From Roseinatronobacter alkalisoli (GTDB lineage: Bacteria > Pseudomonadota > Alphaproteobacteria > Rhodobacterales > Rhodobacteraceae), in contig NZ_JAQZSM010000011.1 of NCBI RefSeq assembly GCF_028745735.1, positions 1 through 64,000 on the forward strand: 64,000 bases of DNA, given 5' to 3'. The position numbers and the translations under genes are program-made. Under the pieces are notes generated by a model. That model was not told where the DNA came from, made no database searches, and was given only the letters and a program-made list of their open reading frames with translations. Shown piece after piece: positions 18,044 to 28,421 of this stretch (the first letter of the stretch is position 1; the number at the start of each line of letters is the position of its first letter).

Positions 18044-21000
18044 ATGAAGCGTATCCTGCGCATATTGCTGATTGTTCTGGCGCTTGCGGCTTTCGCGGCC
18101 GCAGTCTGGTTTGCCGGGCCGCTGCTGGGTTTTGCCGAACGCTACCCGCTAAGCACGGTATGGGCGCGGCTGCTGACCATTGGGCTGGTCTGGGGTGCGG
18201 TGGGGCTTTACTACGGTATCAGGTTCTGGCGTGCTCGCCGCGCCGAAAAGGCACTGGAAGAGGCCATCATCCCCGCAGGGCCGGTTGGCGACGGCGAAGT
18301 GCTGGGCGAAAAAATGCAGGAAGCGTTGGCCGTCCTGCGCCGCTCTGCGGGGTCGTCGTCATATCTGTATGAACTGCCCTGGTATGTCATTATAGGCCCG
18401 CCCGGCGCGGGCAAGACCACGGCGCTTCTGAATTCAGGCGTGCATTTCCCGCTGGCCGACAAGACCGGCGGTGCCATGCCCGGCGCAGGTGGCACGCGCT
18501 ATTGCGACTGGTGGTTTGCCGAGGAGGCGGTGCTGATCGACACGGCCGGGCGCTACACCACCCAGGACAGCGACGAAGAAGCCGACCGTGAAAGCTGGGT
18601 CGCCTTTCTGGACCTGCTTAAGCGTCAGCGGCCGCGCCAGCCAGTTAATGGCGTGATCGTGGCCCTGAGTCTTGAAGACCTGCTGACCGGCACGCCCGAA
18701 ACCCTGGAAGCCCATGCCCGCGCCATCCGCGACCGGCTGATGGAACTCTATGAAGTGTTCCGCATCGAGGTGCCGGTCTATTTCCTGTTCACCAAGGCCG
18801 ATCTGATCGCGGGTTTTGACGAATTTTTTGGCTCTTTCAGCGCGTCGCGACGGCAAAAGGTCTGGGGCACCACCTTCCGGCCCGCCAAGCGCAATGACCC
18901 GGTGCTGCCGCTGGTCAGCGCGGAATTCGATGCACTGGTGGCCCGGCTTTCGGCCGAAGTGACCGACCGCATGCAGGAAGAACCCAATGGCGTGCTGCGC
19001 ATTGCCATTTTCGGCTTTCCGGCCCAGGTGGCGATGCTGAAAGACAAGCTGGAGCAGGTGCTGGAGGGGGTGTTCGGGACCACGCGTTACAAGGTCAATG
19101 CCACACTGCGCGGTTTCTATTTCACCTCCGGCACGCAGGAAGGTACCCCGATCGACCAGATCCTCGGTGCTATGGAACGCAGCTTCGGCGGGGCTGTCGG
19201 GGCAGGGGCATCGGGTAAGGGCAAAAGCTATTTCCTGCATGATCTGCTGCGCAAAGTGATCTTTCAGGAAGCCGGCTGGGTAAGCCAGGACAGGCGCGCG
19301 GTCCGGCGCGAGGGTGTGCTGCGCTATGGCACGATGGCGCTGATACTGGGCGGGGCGATCTGGCTGGCCGCAATATGGGGCAACAGCTTTTACCAGAATT
19401 ACCGCCTGATCGGCATGGCCCAGGCTGAGATCAGCCGCTACGAGGCGCTGGCCCGCCCCGAACTGGACCGCAACGAGATTGATTCAACTGATCTGAGCGA
19501 GATTGCGCCCCTGCTGCAGGCCTTGCGCGAACTGCCGCTGGGATATGTCGACCCTGAAGCGGATACTGTGGGCATTCTGGAACGTTTCGGACTGAGTCAG
19601 CGCGCCGCGCTGGCCGCATCGGCGCGCGCCGCTTATCGCGACGGGCTGGAACGGATGCTGCGGCCGCGGCTGATCCTGCAACTTGAGGAACGCATCGCGC
19701 AGGATATCTCGCAGAACAATCTGCTGTCGCTTTATGAAGCGTTGAAACTCTACAAGCTTCTGGGCCATGCCGCGCCGCGCCCCGATGATGGTTTCGTTGT
19801 GGCCTGGATCACCTCTGACTGGGCCGAGGATCCGGCTCTGCGCGGGTCCGGCCCATTCCGGGCATTGCGCGACGAACTGGAGGCGCATCTGTGGGCGATG
19901 CTTGATCTGTCGGCCACGCAAAGCCGTGCGCGGGTGGAACTCAATGGTGCGCTGGTTGCGCGCGCCGAGCAAATCCTGTCTCTGATGAATCTGGAAGATC
20001 AGGCCTGGCTGCTGGTCATGGGCGCGGGTGGGCCACAAGACCTGGAGCCGTTCAATCTGGGCCTGCGCGCGGGCCCAGATGCCGATCTGGTCTTTGAAAC
20101 CCTAGACGGCCAGCGGCTGGATGAACTGATCGTGCCTGCCATCTATACCCATCCCGGGTTTCACCAGTATTTCCTGCCGCGTCTGGCCGAAGTGGCGACC
20201 AAGCTGGAATCTGAACAATGGGTGCTGGGTGCGCGCGCCGAAGCGGCCGATGTGTCGGGGGAGTTGCGCCGTCTGGGCGCGCCGATCATGAACCGCTATG
20301 CACTGGAATTCACCCGCGCCTGGAATGCCGTGCTCGACAATGTGCAGCTGCGCCCGCTATCGGCGGACAGCCCGCAATTCCTGGCACTGAATGCCGCGTC
20401 TGACCTGCGGCAATCCCCGATCCTGAAACTGACAGAGGAACTCAGCCGGACCACGCAACTGACCCGCGGTTTTGATGAAGAAGGCGGTTTCGGGGCAGGG
20501 CTGGGCCAGCTTGCTGAGGGTGTGGGCGGGGAACGTGCACAGGCCGCCGCCGGGGTGGTGGGCAGCGAATTGCTGCGCCGGGCGCAGGAACGCGCAACCG
20601 GGCTGGGCCAGATTGGTTTTGACGTACTGCGGTCTCAGCGCAGTGAATCGCGTGCAGGCGCGGGGGCGACTGCAGGAACCCGGCCCGAAGAAGCCCTGCC
20701 CGGCGCCAATGTCGAAGCTCAGTTCGGTCGCTGGCATGATCTGGTTGAGGATACGGGTGACACTCGCCCGATAGAGGTGCTGCTGCGCGATCTGCAGGAA
20801 ATCTACCGTCTGCTGCTGACATCGACCGCCGGTGCCGGGCAGGTACCCCCGTCGCTCGGGCAGGATCTGGCTACGCAATCGGCCTTGCTGACGCGCCATG
20901 CCTCACGCATGCCGCCACAATTGTCGCGCATGATCCTGCAGGCCTCCGAGGAATTCGCAGGTGGCGCGGCAGATACCACGCTGGCCGCTCTCAATGACCG

Positions 21001-21682
21001 GCTCAACCGCGAGGTCACGCAGGTCTGTGAATCGCTGGTGCCTGACAGCTACCCGTTTTCGGGCCAGTCCAACCGCGACCTGCCGCCGTCGGAATTTGCC
21101 CGCCTGTTCGCGTCGGGGGGCGTGTTTGACCGCTTCTTCAACGAAGCGCTTGCGCCCCATGCCGATCTCAGCGGTGATGACTGGGTCTGGCGCAGCGACA
21201 GCCGTCTGGGCGCGCAGATGTCGCCTGCCACCCTGATGCAGTTCCAGCGCGCCGATGCCATCCGCGAGGCGTTCTTTCCAGGGGGGTCGGCAATTCCGGG
21301 GTTTGACGTGACCATCCGCCAGACCGCGCTGCACCCTGAAGCCGATATTGCGCTTCTGGAGGTGAATGGCCAGCAGATCGTGACCCAGCAGCAGGGCTCG
21401 CTGCCGCAGACGCTGTTCTGGCCTGCGGCGGGGGGCGGGTCGGCTGCAGTGCAGCTGGGTCCGGAACTGATCGGGCGTGAGTCGGTCCTGCGGGTGCAGA
21501 ACGGACCATGGGCGCTGATGCGCCTGATCAATCAGGGCCGCCCGCGCGCGGCGGGATCATCGGTCAATATCCGGCTGGATGTGGGCGGGCGCTATGTCGC
21601 CTATACGGTCACATCCGCCACCACGCGCAACCCGTTCTTCCTGCGCGAACTATGGGATTTCCGCTGTCCGAGGGGGCTTTGA
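18044..21682 (+). CDS. tssM: T6SS membrane protein TssM (IcmF)
   Basis: 1212-residue IcmF/TssM, the large inner-membrane and periplasmic component. Two N-terminal TM helices (residues ~5-28 and 42-60) precede a cytoplasmic NTPase-like domain with intact Walker A (GPPGAGKTT, 118-126) and IDTAGRY. A third TM near 427-447 is followed by the long periplasmic region with the IcmF-related and C-terminal VasK domains (GGVFDRFFNEALAPHAD, WALMRLINQGRPR). The preserved Walker A suggests ATP or GTP use, which is not universal in the family. It ends one base before tagF. Confidence 0.93.
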   Translation: MKRILRILLIVLALAAFAAAVWFAGPLLGFAERYPLSTVWARLLTIGLVWGAVGLYYGIRFWRARRAEKALEEAIIPAGPVGDGEVLGEKMQEALAVLRRSAGSSSYLYELPWYVIIGPPGAGKTTALLNSGVHFPLADKTGGAMPGAGGTRYCDWWFAEEAVLIDTAGRYTTQDSDEEADRESWVAFLDLLKRQRPRQPVNGVIVALSLEDLLTGTPETLEAHARAIRDRLMELYEVFRIEVPVYFLFTKADLIAGFDEFFGSFSASRRQKVWGTTFRPAKRNDPVLPLVSAEFDALVARLSAEVTDRMQEEPNGVLRIAIFGFPAQVAMLKDKLEQVLEGVFGTTRYKVNATLRGFYFTSGTQEGTPIDQILGAMERSFGGAVGAGASGKGKSYFLHDLLRKVIFQEAGWVSQDRRAVRREGVLRYGTMALILGGAIWLAAIWGNSFYQNYRLIGMAQAEISRYEALARPELDRNEIDSTDLSEIAPLLQALRELPLGYVDPEADTVGILERFGLSQRAALAASARAAYRDGLERMLRPRLILQLEERIAQDISQNNLLSLYEALKLYKLLGHAAPRPDDGFVVAWITSDWAEDPALRGSGPFRALRDELEAHLWAMLDLSATQSRARVELNGALVARAEQILSLMNLEDQAWLLVMGAGGPQDLEPFNLGLRAGPDADLVFETLDGQRLDELIVPAIYTHPGFHQYFLPRLAEVATKLESEQWVLGARAEAADVSGELRRLGAPIMNRYALEFTRAWNAVLDNVQLRPLSADSPQFLALNAASDLRQSPILKLTEELSRTTQLTRGFDEEGGFGAGLGQLAEGVGGERAQAAAGVVGSELLRRAQERATGLGQIGFDVLRSQRSESRAGAGATAGTRPEEALPGANVEAQFGRWHDLVEDTGDTRPIEVLLRDLQEIYRLLLTSTAGAGQVPPSLGQDLATQSALLTRHASRMPPQLSRMILQASEEFAGGAADTTLAALNDRLNREVTQVCESLVPDSYPFSGQSNRDLPPSEFARLFASGGVFDRFFNEALAPHADLSGDDWVWRSDSRLGAQMSPATLMQFQRADAIREAFFPGGSAIPGFDVTIRQTALHPEADIALLEVNGQQIVTQQQGSLPQTLFWPAAGGGSAAVQLGPELIGRESVLRVQNGPWALMRLINQGRPRAAGSSVNIRLDVGGRYVAYTVTSATTRNPFFLRELWDFRCPRGL

Positions 21683-22855
21683 ATGAACGAGGACAAGAAA
21701 GACCCCGGTGGGCGGACCGCAGCGGACGGAACACCTGACAGGGTAGTGGACGGGACGCCCATGGCCCGCAAGCCACAGGATGGCTCGACAGCACACACCC
21801 CCGATATGGTGTCTGATATGGCAGCTGTGACGCCCCCCCGGACCCTGCAGCCGCAGGATGCCCCGGCCCCTGAACCGGCGGCAGCGGATCTGGTGACCGA
21901 CACGCCTGATCCCGATGACGGCACCCCCGCAGATCACGGACCGGCGGATCATGACGCGGATGCATCAGAAGATGATCAGGCGGATACGCCGCCACAGGAT
22001 ACGCAATCAGAAGACACAGCCCCCGGTAACGTCGGCCTCGATGATGACATGCAGGCCAGCGCCGCGCCGCCGGCCCCCCATCCCGCGCCGCGCCCGGCCT
22101 GCACGGCGGCCCTGTTTGGCAAATTGCCCGCGCGCGGCGATTTCATCGCGCGCAATATGCCCCGCCCCCTGCAGCGCCCGTTTGAGGACTGGCTGATCCC
22201 GCTGATACAGGAAACCCGCGCGGAACTGGGAATGAACTGGGATGCTACATGGCGCAGCGCTGGACCATGGCGCTTCTGGATCGGTCCGGATGTGCTGGGC
22301 GGAAGCTGGCAACGCGATCTACGCAAACCCGTTCATGATCAGGCGGGCACGGGCGGGGCCATGACCGGGGTGCTGCTGCCTTCGGCTGACCGGCACGGGC
22401 GTGATTTTCCGCTGGTGCTGCTTCTGGCTGATCGGCTGGCGCGGCTGATCCCGCCACCTGTCACTACCCCGCCCGACCGAGGCTGGTATGATCTGTGCGA
22501 AGCGTTTCTTTATGCGGCACGCGGGCGTGCCGATATCTCCGCGACGGAGGCGGAACTGGACCGCTTGCCCGGCCCGATTCTGCCCGAAGGGGCAGATACT
22601 ATGGATGCGCTTCTGGCGCGGCAGGCGCTTTGGGCACAAAGCCATGAAACCACTGCGGACGGCACCAGCATGATCTGGCTGGATATAGCGCAGGCCGACC
22701 ACCACCTGGCCGCAGGCAGCCGCAGCTACTGGTGGCAGGCCCCTTCCGGGCGGGCGGCAACACGGGCGCTGTCACTTGCGGGCTTGCCAGATGCCGGAAC
22801 TTTTGCCTTCATGTTGTCACAGGGACAGCCGGATACGGTCGCCCCATCATCATGA
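21683..22855 (+). CDS. tagF: T6SS post-translational regulator TagF
   Basis: 390-residue protein. The first ~135 residues are acidic, Pro/Asp-rich and presumably disordered. The TagF domain then starts with ALFGKLPARGDFIARNMPRP and contains FEDWLIPLIQETR, SAGPWRFWIGP and LLLADRLARL. TagF is known as a repressor of T6SS assembly that works with the PpkA/PppA threonine-phosphorylation pathway. Here it sits between tssM and pppA. In some Alphaproteobacteria TagF is fused to PppA; here they are separate. Confidence 0.88.
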   Translation: MNEDKKDPGGRTAADGTPDRVVDGTPMARKPQDGSTAHTPDMVSDMAAVTPPRTLQPQDAPAPEPAAADLVTDTPDPDDGTPADHGPADHDADASEDDQADTPPQDTQSEDTAPGNVGLDDDMQASAAPPAPHPAPRPACTAALFGKLPARGDFIARNMPRPLQRPFEDWLIPLIQETRAELGMNWDATWRSAGPWRFWIGPDVLGGSWQRDLRKPVHDQAGTGGAMTGVLLPSADRHGRDFPLVLLLADRLARLIPPPVTTPPDRGWYDLCEAFLYAARGRADISATEAELDRLPGPILPEGADTMDALLARQALWAQSHETTADGTSMIWLDIAQADHHLAAGSRSYWWQAPSGRAATRALSLAGLPDAGTFAFMLSQGQPDTVAPSS

Positions 22856-22881
22856 GGCCTTCAAGCAGGACAGGTTCCGAC

Positions 22882-23664
22882 ATGCCCAATCCCAGCTATC
22901 GTTTCGAGACCGGCGCGGCCACGCATGGTGGCCGCGTGCGTGACCACAATGAAGACCGGTATCTGGCAGCCCCTGATCAGGGCATTTGGCTGGTCGCGGA
23001 CGGGATGGGCGGGCATTTCGGCGGTGATGTGGCCGCCCAGATCATGGTTGACCAGGCAGCGTCAGTGCATCGCGCAGCGACAGCGCCCGATCTGCATGCA
23101 CGCTTTCATGACCGTATCGCACGCGCCAATGAAGATATCCGCGCCCATTCGCTGCGTAATGAAGGGGCCACTATCGGCACCACGCTGGCTGCCCTTCTGA
23201 TCCATGATAACAGTTTCGTTGCCAGCTGGTGCGGCGACAGCCGCATCTATCTGCTGCGCGAAGGCACGCTGCATCAGGTCAGCCGCGACCATACGGAAGT
23301 GCAGGAGTTGCTGGATACCGGCGCGATCACTGCCGAACAGGCCCGGCACTGGCCGCGCAAGAATGTCATCACCCGCGCCATCGGTGTGCATGAAGATGCC
23401 CATGTCGAGGACCGCTATGGCGACCTGCAGGACCGCGACATTTTCCTGCTCTGCTCGGACGGGCTGACCGGCCATGTCGATGATGATGAAATCGCCGCCA
23501 GTCTGCGCGGACAATCGGCGCAGCGCGCCTGCGAGACGCTTCTGAACATGACGCTGGATCGCGGCGCCAGTGACAATGTGACGATTATCGTCATCCGGTG
23601 CGCCTTCAAGACCCTTGTGACCCGTGCAGAAAGCAATTCCGGCGAGACGGGCAAGGTGGGCTGA
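22882..23664 (+). CDS. pppA: T6SS-associated PP2C-type protein phosphatase PppA
   Basis: 260-residue PPM/PP2C phosphatase that reverses threonine phosphorylation by PpkA. Metal-binding motifs are complete: [39 protein letters not shown] and the final DNVTIIVI. Start ATG 22882 has an AGGACAGG site 8 bases away; ATG 22852 overlapping the tagF stop is an alternative adding ten residues. It ends one base before the ppkA start. Its usual partner target, an FHA protein, is not encoded in this window. Confidence 0.9.
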   Translation: MPNPSYRFETGAATHGGRVRDHNEDRYLAAPDQGIWLVADGMGGHFGGDVAAQIMVDQAASVHRAATAPDLHARFHDRIARANEDIRAHSLRNEGATIGTTLAALLIHDNSFVASWCGDSRIYLLREGTLHQVSRDHTEVQELLDTGAITAEQARHWPRKNVITRAIGVHEDAHVEDRYGDLQDRDIFLLCSDGLTGHVDDDEIAASLRGQSAQRACETLLNMTLDRGASDNVTIIVIRCAFKTLVTRAESNSGETGKVG

Positions 23665-23665
23665 G

Positions 23666-26341
23666 ATGGTATCACGCCCTCCCTCTGGTGACGGGTCACC
23701 CGACGATGTGCCGGCACGCCGGCACAGTGGCGGGGCCGCGCGGCGCAATCCGCTGGAAGTGCCGGCCGGGACGCTGCTGATCGGCACCTATGAGATCCTG
23801 GAGCATATCAATACCGGCGGCATGGGCGAGGTTTACCGCGGCGTCAACATTCATAATGACGAAGTGGTGGCCATCAAGATCGTGCTGCCTGCACTGGCGC
23901 ATGATGAAAAGATCCTGTCGCTGTTCCAGAAGGAATCCACTGTGCTGCGCCGCATCGCGCATGATGCGATCGTGCGCTACGAGGTGTTCACCCGCGACCC
24001 CGCCATCGACCGGCCCTGCCTGATCATGGAATATGCCGAAGGCCCCTCGCTCGGGGACCGGCTGGAATTGTCCCCGCTGCCGCTGCGCGATGTGCTGGTG
24101 CTGCTGCTGCGCATGACGGCCGGGCTGGAAGTGGCGCATCGCGGCGGTGTCGTACACCGTGACCTTTCGCCCGATAATGTGATCCTGTGCGGCAATGATG
24201 TGGCCCGCGCCAAGATCATCGATTTCGGCATTGCGAAAGCCAGCACACCGGGCGGGCGCACATTGATTGGCGGGCAGTTTGCCGGCAAGCCGGGCTATGT
24301 CGCGCCCGAACAGCTCGGGCTTTATGACGGCCATGTCACTGGGCAGGCCGATATCTATTCGCTGGGGCTGATGGCGGCGGCGGCGGCCCTGGGCTATCCG
24401 ATCGACATGGGCGACAGCCCGGCAGCGGCGGTGATGGCGCGGGTCAAGGTGCCCGATCTGGGGGGGATTGACCCTGAACTCGTGCCGCTGCTGGACTGGA
24501 TGCTGCAACCCGATCCCGCCGACCGCCCCGCCAGCATGAGCGATATCAACGCCTGGATCACCGGGCATTTCAGCGATATCATTGCCATTGATACCCCGCT
24601 GGACGGGTCATTTCCGCCCCAGACACAGCCCCCCCGCAGCCCCGGCCCCCAGCCAGTACCAAGGACATCACCAAGGCTGACATCACAAAGAGTGGTGTCG
24701 CAGGGCCAGATATCACCGGGCCAGATATCGCAGGATCAGACATCACAGGGTCAGCCCCCCCCTTCTGCGCGCCCCGCGCAGCCTGCAGCCTATCAGCCCA
24801 CGGTTCTGGCCGAACGCCCCCCCACCCCGATGCCGCCGGTATCGGCCCCGCCTGCGTCCACGCCGCCTGCATCTGTGCATCCAGCCACGCCGCCAGAGCC
24901 GGAGCCAGTACCGGAATCTGCATCGGTGCCGCCATCCCCCGTACCGCCTGCGTCCACGCCACCTGCGTCTATACCGCCCGCCAGCCAGCCACCGGCATCG
25001 CCCTTTACCAGCCCTGCGACCCCGCAGGATGACGCAATGGTGTCTGCACATCCCGCAGCACCAACCAGCCCTCCCGCCCCGGCTCCCCCTGTGTCAGTAC
25101 CGCCGCCCGCCATCGCGCCATCTTCCGTATCGCCTGTCTCCACTCCGCTTGCGTCCGTACCGCCCGCCAGCCAGCCACCGGCATCGCCCTTTGCCAGTCC
25201 CGCAGCCCCGCCAGATGACGCAATGGTGCCAGAGCAGGCCGGGCCATCCGTATCCGCCCCGCCCCGGTCAGCGGCAGGGCAGGCCACCCTGCCGCCCACA
25301 ACGCCGCCGCTCACAGTGGCGCAGCCCGCCAGCCCTTTCGGCCCGGTCACAGCCCCACCCGTCCCTGCATCGCAACCCGACCCTGAACCGGCCGGGCGCG
25401 TCAGGCTGCCGGTTGTCGCGGCGCTGGTGATTACAGGGGTTATACTGGGGGGGGCAGGGCTGTGGATTTCGGGGGTATTCAGCCCCGCCCCGGACCCACA
25501 GGTCGCGGCCGCCCCCCCTGTCCTGTCAGATCCCGCACCAGAAGTGGACCCTACGCCAGAGCTGGAACCTACGCCAGAACCGGAACCGGTGCCCGAACCC
25601 ACGCCAGTGCCCGAACCAGAACCAGAACCAGAGCCTGAGCTCGAACCAGAGCCGGAACCCGCACCCGCCCCGGCACAGGACCCGCAAACCCTGCAGGCCT
25701 GGCTCGACGAGCGCATCGCCCAGGGCCCGCCCGACAATTGCAGCTGGCTGCCGCGCGGCAGCGATGTGAACGCCCCGGTCGGTTTTGCCGGTGCGCCCGG
25801 CGCGTTTTCATCCCTGCAGGCGGCTTTCACTGCGGAATTCGACCTGCCGCTGACCCTGACCCTGCACCCGCTGGCCGCAGCGCAATGCCACGCTGTCGCG
25901 CAGATCGCTGCCCTGGAGCAGGCGCGCGCCCCATCGGGTCGGCTGGGGGTCAGCCTGCCCGCCACGCTGTCGCGCGCGCAGACCGAACTGGAAGGGCATA
26001 TTACAGGGGCAGCGCAGGGCCATCTGAGCGTGCTGATGATCGACCCGGCCGGGCAGGTGCAGAATATCACCGGGCTGATCGAGGGGGGCGCTTTCGCGCT
26101 TTCGGGGCTGCGCATCACTCCGCCTCAGGACGCGGTCGTGCAGGATGCACCATTCCCGCCGGTCTTTCTGGTGGTGGTGCTTGATACTGCCGTGCCGCTG
26201 GCCACTGCCGGTGCGATTCCCAGCAATGCCATTCTGCCCGCCGGGCAGGCCGGGGAATTCTGGCGCTTCGTGCAGCGCGATCTGAACACCCTGTCCACCC
26301 CGCCCGATATCGACATTGCCGTTGTGGCCTGGATCGACTGA
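23666..26341 (+). CDS. ppkA: T6SS membrane Ser/Thr kinase PpkA with C-terminal sensor domain
   Basis: 891-residue kinase. Residues ~40-295 are a Hanks-type domain: glycine loop NTGGMGEV, Lys71, HRDLSPDN (catalytic Asp166), DFG 186-188. A long Pro-rich linker (~300-575) with an internal repeat leads to one TM helix (~582-606), a Glu-Pro stalk, and a C-terminal extracytoplasmic domain (~675-891) with Cys692 and Cys741. That domain resembles the C-terminus of the TonB-like protein encoded at 30694-32241. PpkA is known to switch T6SS on by phosphorylating an FHA-type protein; the sensor input here is unknown. Start ATG follows the pppA stop by one base. Confidence 0.9.
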   Translation: MVSRPPSGDGSPDDVPARRHSGGAARRNPLEVPAGTLLIGTYEILEHINTGGMGEVYRGVNIHNDEVVAIKIVLPALAHDEKILSLFQKESTVLRRIAHDAIVRYEVFTRDPAIDRPCLIMEYAEGPSLGDRLELSPLPLRDVLVLLLRMTAGLEVAHRGGVVHRDLSPDNVILCGNDVARAKIIDFGIAKASTPGGRTLIGGQFAGKPGYVAPEQLGLYDGHVTGQADIYSLGLMAAAAALGYPIDMGDSPAAAVMARVKVPDLGGIDPELVPLLDWMLQPDPADRPASMSDINAWITGHFSDIIAIDTPLDGSFPPQTQPPRSPGPQPVPRTSPRLTSQRVVSQGQISPGQISQDQTSQGQPPPSARPAQPAAYQPTVLAERPPTPMPPVSAPPASTPPASVHPATPPEPEPVPESASVPPSPVPPASTPPASIPPASQPPASPFTSPATPQDDAMVSAHPAAPTSPPAPAPPVSVPPPAIAPSSVSPVSTPLASVPPASQPPASPFASPAAPPDDAMVPEQAGPSVSAPPRSAAGQATLPPTTPPLTVAQPASPFGPVTAPPVPASQPDPEPAGRVRLPVVAALVITGVILGGAGLWISGVFSPAPDPQVAAAPPVLSDPAPEVDPTPELEPTPEPEPVPEPTPVPEPEPEPEPELEPEPEPAPAPAQDPQTLQAWLDERIAQGPPDNCSWLPRGSDVNAPVGFAGAPGAFSSLQAAFTAEFDLPLTLTLHPLAAAQCHAVAQIAALEQARAPSGRLGVSLPATLSRAQTELEGHITGAAQGHLSVLMIDPAGQVQNITGLIEGGAFALSGLRITPPQDAVVQDAPFPPVFLVVVLDTAVPLATAGAIPSNAILPAGQAGEFWRFVQRDLNTLSTPPDIDIAVVAWID
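24973..25228 (+). repeat. 70-bp imperfect direct repeat inside ppkA linker
   Basis: Copies at 24973-25042 and 25159-25228, 186 bp apart, both encoding [11 protein letters not shown] plus a DDAMV ending. The repeat keeps the frame, so recombination would change the linker by 62 residues without killing the kinase. Confidence 0.75.
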
Positions 26342-26718
26342 CCCCCCGCTGATTGTCACCGGGGGCGGATCCGGCGCAGGGCCCCGCGCAAGGTTTTGGG
26401 GCAGATGTTTCGCGCGCGAAACACGCAAATGCGCCCATGCGCAAGCGGTCCATCGGGGTTTCAGCGCGCATCGCAGGCATTTTCCATCACGCAAGGCACC
26501 ATATAACCATATGATAATGTATGATAAATATGCGCATAAGCGGCCCCCGCCCCATCCCGCACCATGCACGGCCCCCGCCTGCGCCACGACCTGCCGGAAT
26601 TTCCGGCCGAAGGCACATGACAAGACCGATGACAGCGCGGCTCCGGCCTGCTAGATTTGCGCCATTGTCATCCTGCGTCCCGTTTTCCATACCCGCTTTT
26701 TTGTGATGGAGTCTGCCC
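26342..26718. other. Gap between ppkA and the effector gene; AT-rich patch, probable promoter
   Basis: No convincing gene. A short AT-rich stretch at about 26500-26535 stands out in the GC-rich T6SS block. The effector may therefore have its own promoter here, but no clear -35/-10 pair was identified. Confidence 0.35.
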
Positions 26719-27918
26719 TTGCCCCCCGCTGCGCGCATTTCCGATCTGCATGTCTGCCCGCTGATGCCGCCGCCGGGCGCGCCGATAATCTCCGGTGCGC
26801 CGACAGTGATCACAGCGTTCATGCCGCAGGCGCGGATGAGCGATATGTGTACCTGCACCGGCTCGCCGGATGCCATTGCGTTTGGCAGTCCCACAGTGCT
26901 GGTCTGCGGCATGCCCGCCGCGCGGATGGGCGATCCGACCACCTTTGGCGGTGCCATCACAACCGGTGCGCCGAATGTGCTGATCGGGATGGTGGGAACG
27001 GGTGCCACCCCGCCGCTGCCCCCGGCCCTGGTGCCGCCCATCTGTCTGGACCTGGCGCAGGCGCTGGCGGAAAACCAGACCGCCCGCGAGATGGCGCAGC
27101 TTGCCGATGCGTCCTATGGGGATCGTGAGAGCAACGAGGGGCTGCCCGAAGGATACCGGCGTGCCCGACCGGATGAAATCGAGGCATTGGGCCTGAGCGA
27201 CGGAACCATCGACATGACGCAGCGCCCGGACAGCGATTTCCGGGCGGATGTATTCGTGCGGCAGGGCAATGACGGGCAGGAGGAATATGTGATTGCCTTC
27301 AAGGGCTCGACCACGGCCGAAGACTGGCAGAACAACCTGATACAGGGCACCGGGCTGCGCGGCGGGCGTGTTGACCGTTTCGCGCGTGAGCGCACGCAGG
27401 ACCAGACTGATTACTATAACGAGGCCGCCCTGATCGGCAGGACTGCCTCTGCCATGGCGCCCGGCCGGGTCAGTTTCACCGGCCATTCGCTGGGCGGGGG
27501 GCTTGCCTCTAACGCCGCTGCGGCATCAGGGGGGAATGCGCATACATTCAACGCAGCCGGGCTGCATGAAAGCACCCTGAATGAATTTGGTGCCGAAGGG
27601 GCCGACCCTGAGAATGTGCAGGCCTATTATCTTGCTGATGATCCGCTGAACAGACTTCAGGATGGTGTCGGCATGGCACCAGAGGCTTATGGTCAGCGTC
27701 ATCGCATGGAAACAGTCAATGAATGGACGGAATCCGACCGGCAGGCAGGCGCTGATGCGGTCAATCCCGATAACTGGATCCCCGATCGGCTGGAACGCGC
27801 CGCAGGGGAACGGGCAGCCCAACAAATGCGGTTTCATGGAATGGAAGAAATGATGGAGTCACTGGACCAGCAACACGCAGATATCGAAGCGGCGCGGGCG
27901 GCGAACGGGTGCCCATAA
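26719..27918 (+). CDS. PAAR-domain T6SS effector with class-3 lipase domain
   Basis: 399-residue specialised effector. The start is TTG at 26719, with GGAG 8 bases upstream; no ATG fits. Residues 1-~95 are a PAAR tip domain (PAARISDLHVCP, PQARMSDMCTC, MPAARMGDPTTF). Residues ~105-399 are a Mbeg1/DUF2974-like alpha/beta-hydrolase: EEYVIAFKGSTT, nucleophile elbow GHSLGG with Ser257, likely Asp307 or Asp308 and His328. Probably carried on the VgrG spike and acting on phospholipids of a target cell. Its end overlaps the ankyrin gene, the usual effector-immunity order. No VgrG or adaptor gene is nearby. Confidence 0.88.
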   Translation: MPPAARISDLHVCPLMPPPGAPIISGAPTVITAFMPQARMSDMCTCTGSPDAIAFGSPTVLVCGMPAARMGDPTTFGGAITTGAPNVLIGMVGTGATPPLPPALVPPICLDLAQALAENQTAREMAQLADASYGDRESNEGLPEGYRRARPDEIEALGLSDGTIDMTQRPDSDFRADVFVRQGNDGQEEYVIAFKGSTTAEDWQNNLIQGTGLRGGRVDRFARERTQDQTDYYNEAALIGRTASAMAPGRVSFTGHSLGGGLASNAAAASGGNAHTFNAAGLHESTLNEFGAEGADPENVQAYYLADDPLNRLQDGVGMAPEAYGQRHRMETVNEWTESDRQAGADAVNPDNWIPDRLERAAGERAAQQMRFHGMEEMMESLDQQHADIEAARAANGCP

Positions 27919-28421
27919 GCCTGCGACGGGTCTGGCCGTGGCTGATCGCCGGCGGCATGGTCGCGCTGCTTGCACTGTTCGGACTGACAAGGGGAATGCA
28001 CAGGACCATGACACAGACAGATATCGATGCACTGGATGCCCGCGGGCAGTCGATCATGTTCCAGCGCGTGATGGAAGAGGATTTCACGCAGATGACCGCC
28101 CTGCTTGATGCGGGTCTGCCCATCGATATCCGCGGGTTCCAGAATTCCACCCCGGCCCTGCATGCTGCGATGGCGGATATCTGGCCAGTGGTGTTGTTCC
28201 TGCTGGAACGCGGCGCTGATCCGATGGCGGCGAACCGCCTTGGCATGACCCTGCCATGGCTGGCCACCACATCGCGTATCAGCGGCGATGGACCGCGCGC
28301 CACCGCGTTGCAGCAGGTACGTGTGCTTCTGGCCGGGCAGGGCCTGCTGTCGCGGGTCTACACCCTTGAGGAGGTCCGCGCCATGCTCGCCGAAGGAAGC
28401 TGGCCGCCTGCGCCGCAATGA
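27909..28421 (+). CDS. Membrane-anchored ankyrin-repeat protein, probable immunity to the lipase effector
   Basis: 170 residues from a GTG start that overlaps the effector gene by 10 bases, indicating coupled synthesis. An N-terminal TM/signal anchor (~residues 11-27, WLIAGGMVALLALFGL) should place the rest in the periplasm. There, ankyrin-like repeats appear (TALLDAGLPIDIRGFQNST, then LHAAMADIWPVVLFLLERGA). Periplasmic immunity fits a lipase acting on the membrane from outside. Immunity is inferred from gene order and topology. A decayed paralogue follows immediately. Confidence 0.75.
   Translation: MPISLRRVWPWLIAGGMVALLALFGLTRGMHRTMTQTDIDALDARGQSIMFQRVMEEDFTQMTALLDAGLPIDIRGFQNSTPALHAAMADIWPVVLFLLERGADPMAANRLGMTLPWLATTSRISGDGPRATALQQVRVLLAGQGLLSRVYTLEEVRAMLAEGSWPPAPQ

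Noticed and set aside
25550-25700. Glu-Pro codon repeats in ppkA as a mobile or CRISPR-like repeat
   Set aside because: They encode an in-frame EP stalk between membrane and sensor domain; irregular and non-spaced.
24793-26118. Long minus-strand ORF opposite ppkA
   Set aside because: Gly/Ala/Thr low-complexity shadow of the Pro-rich linker on the other strand.
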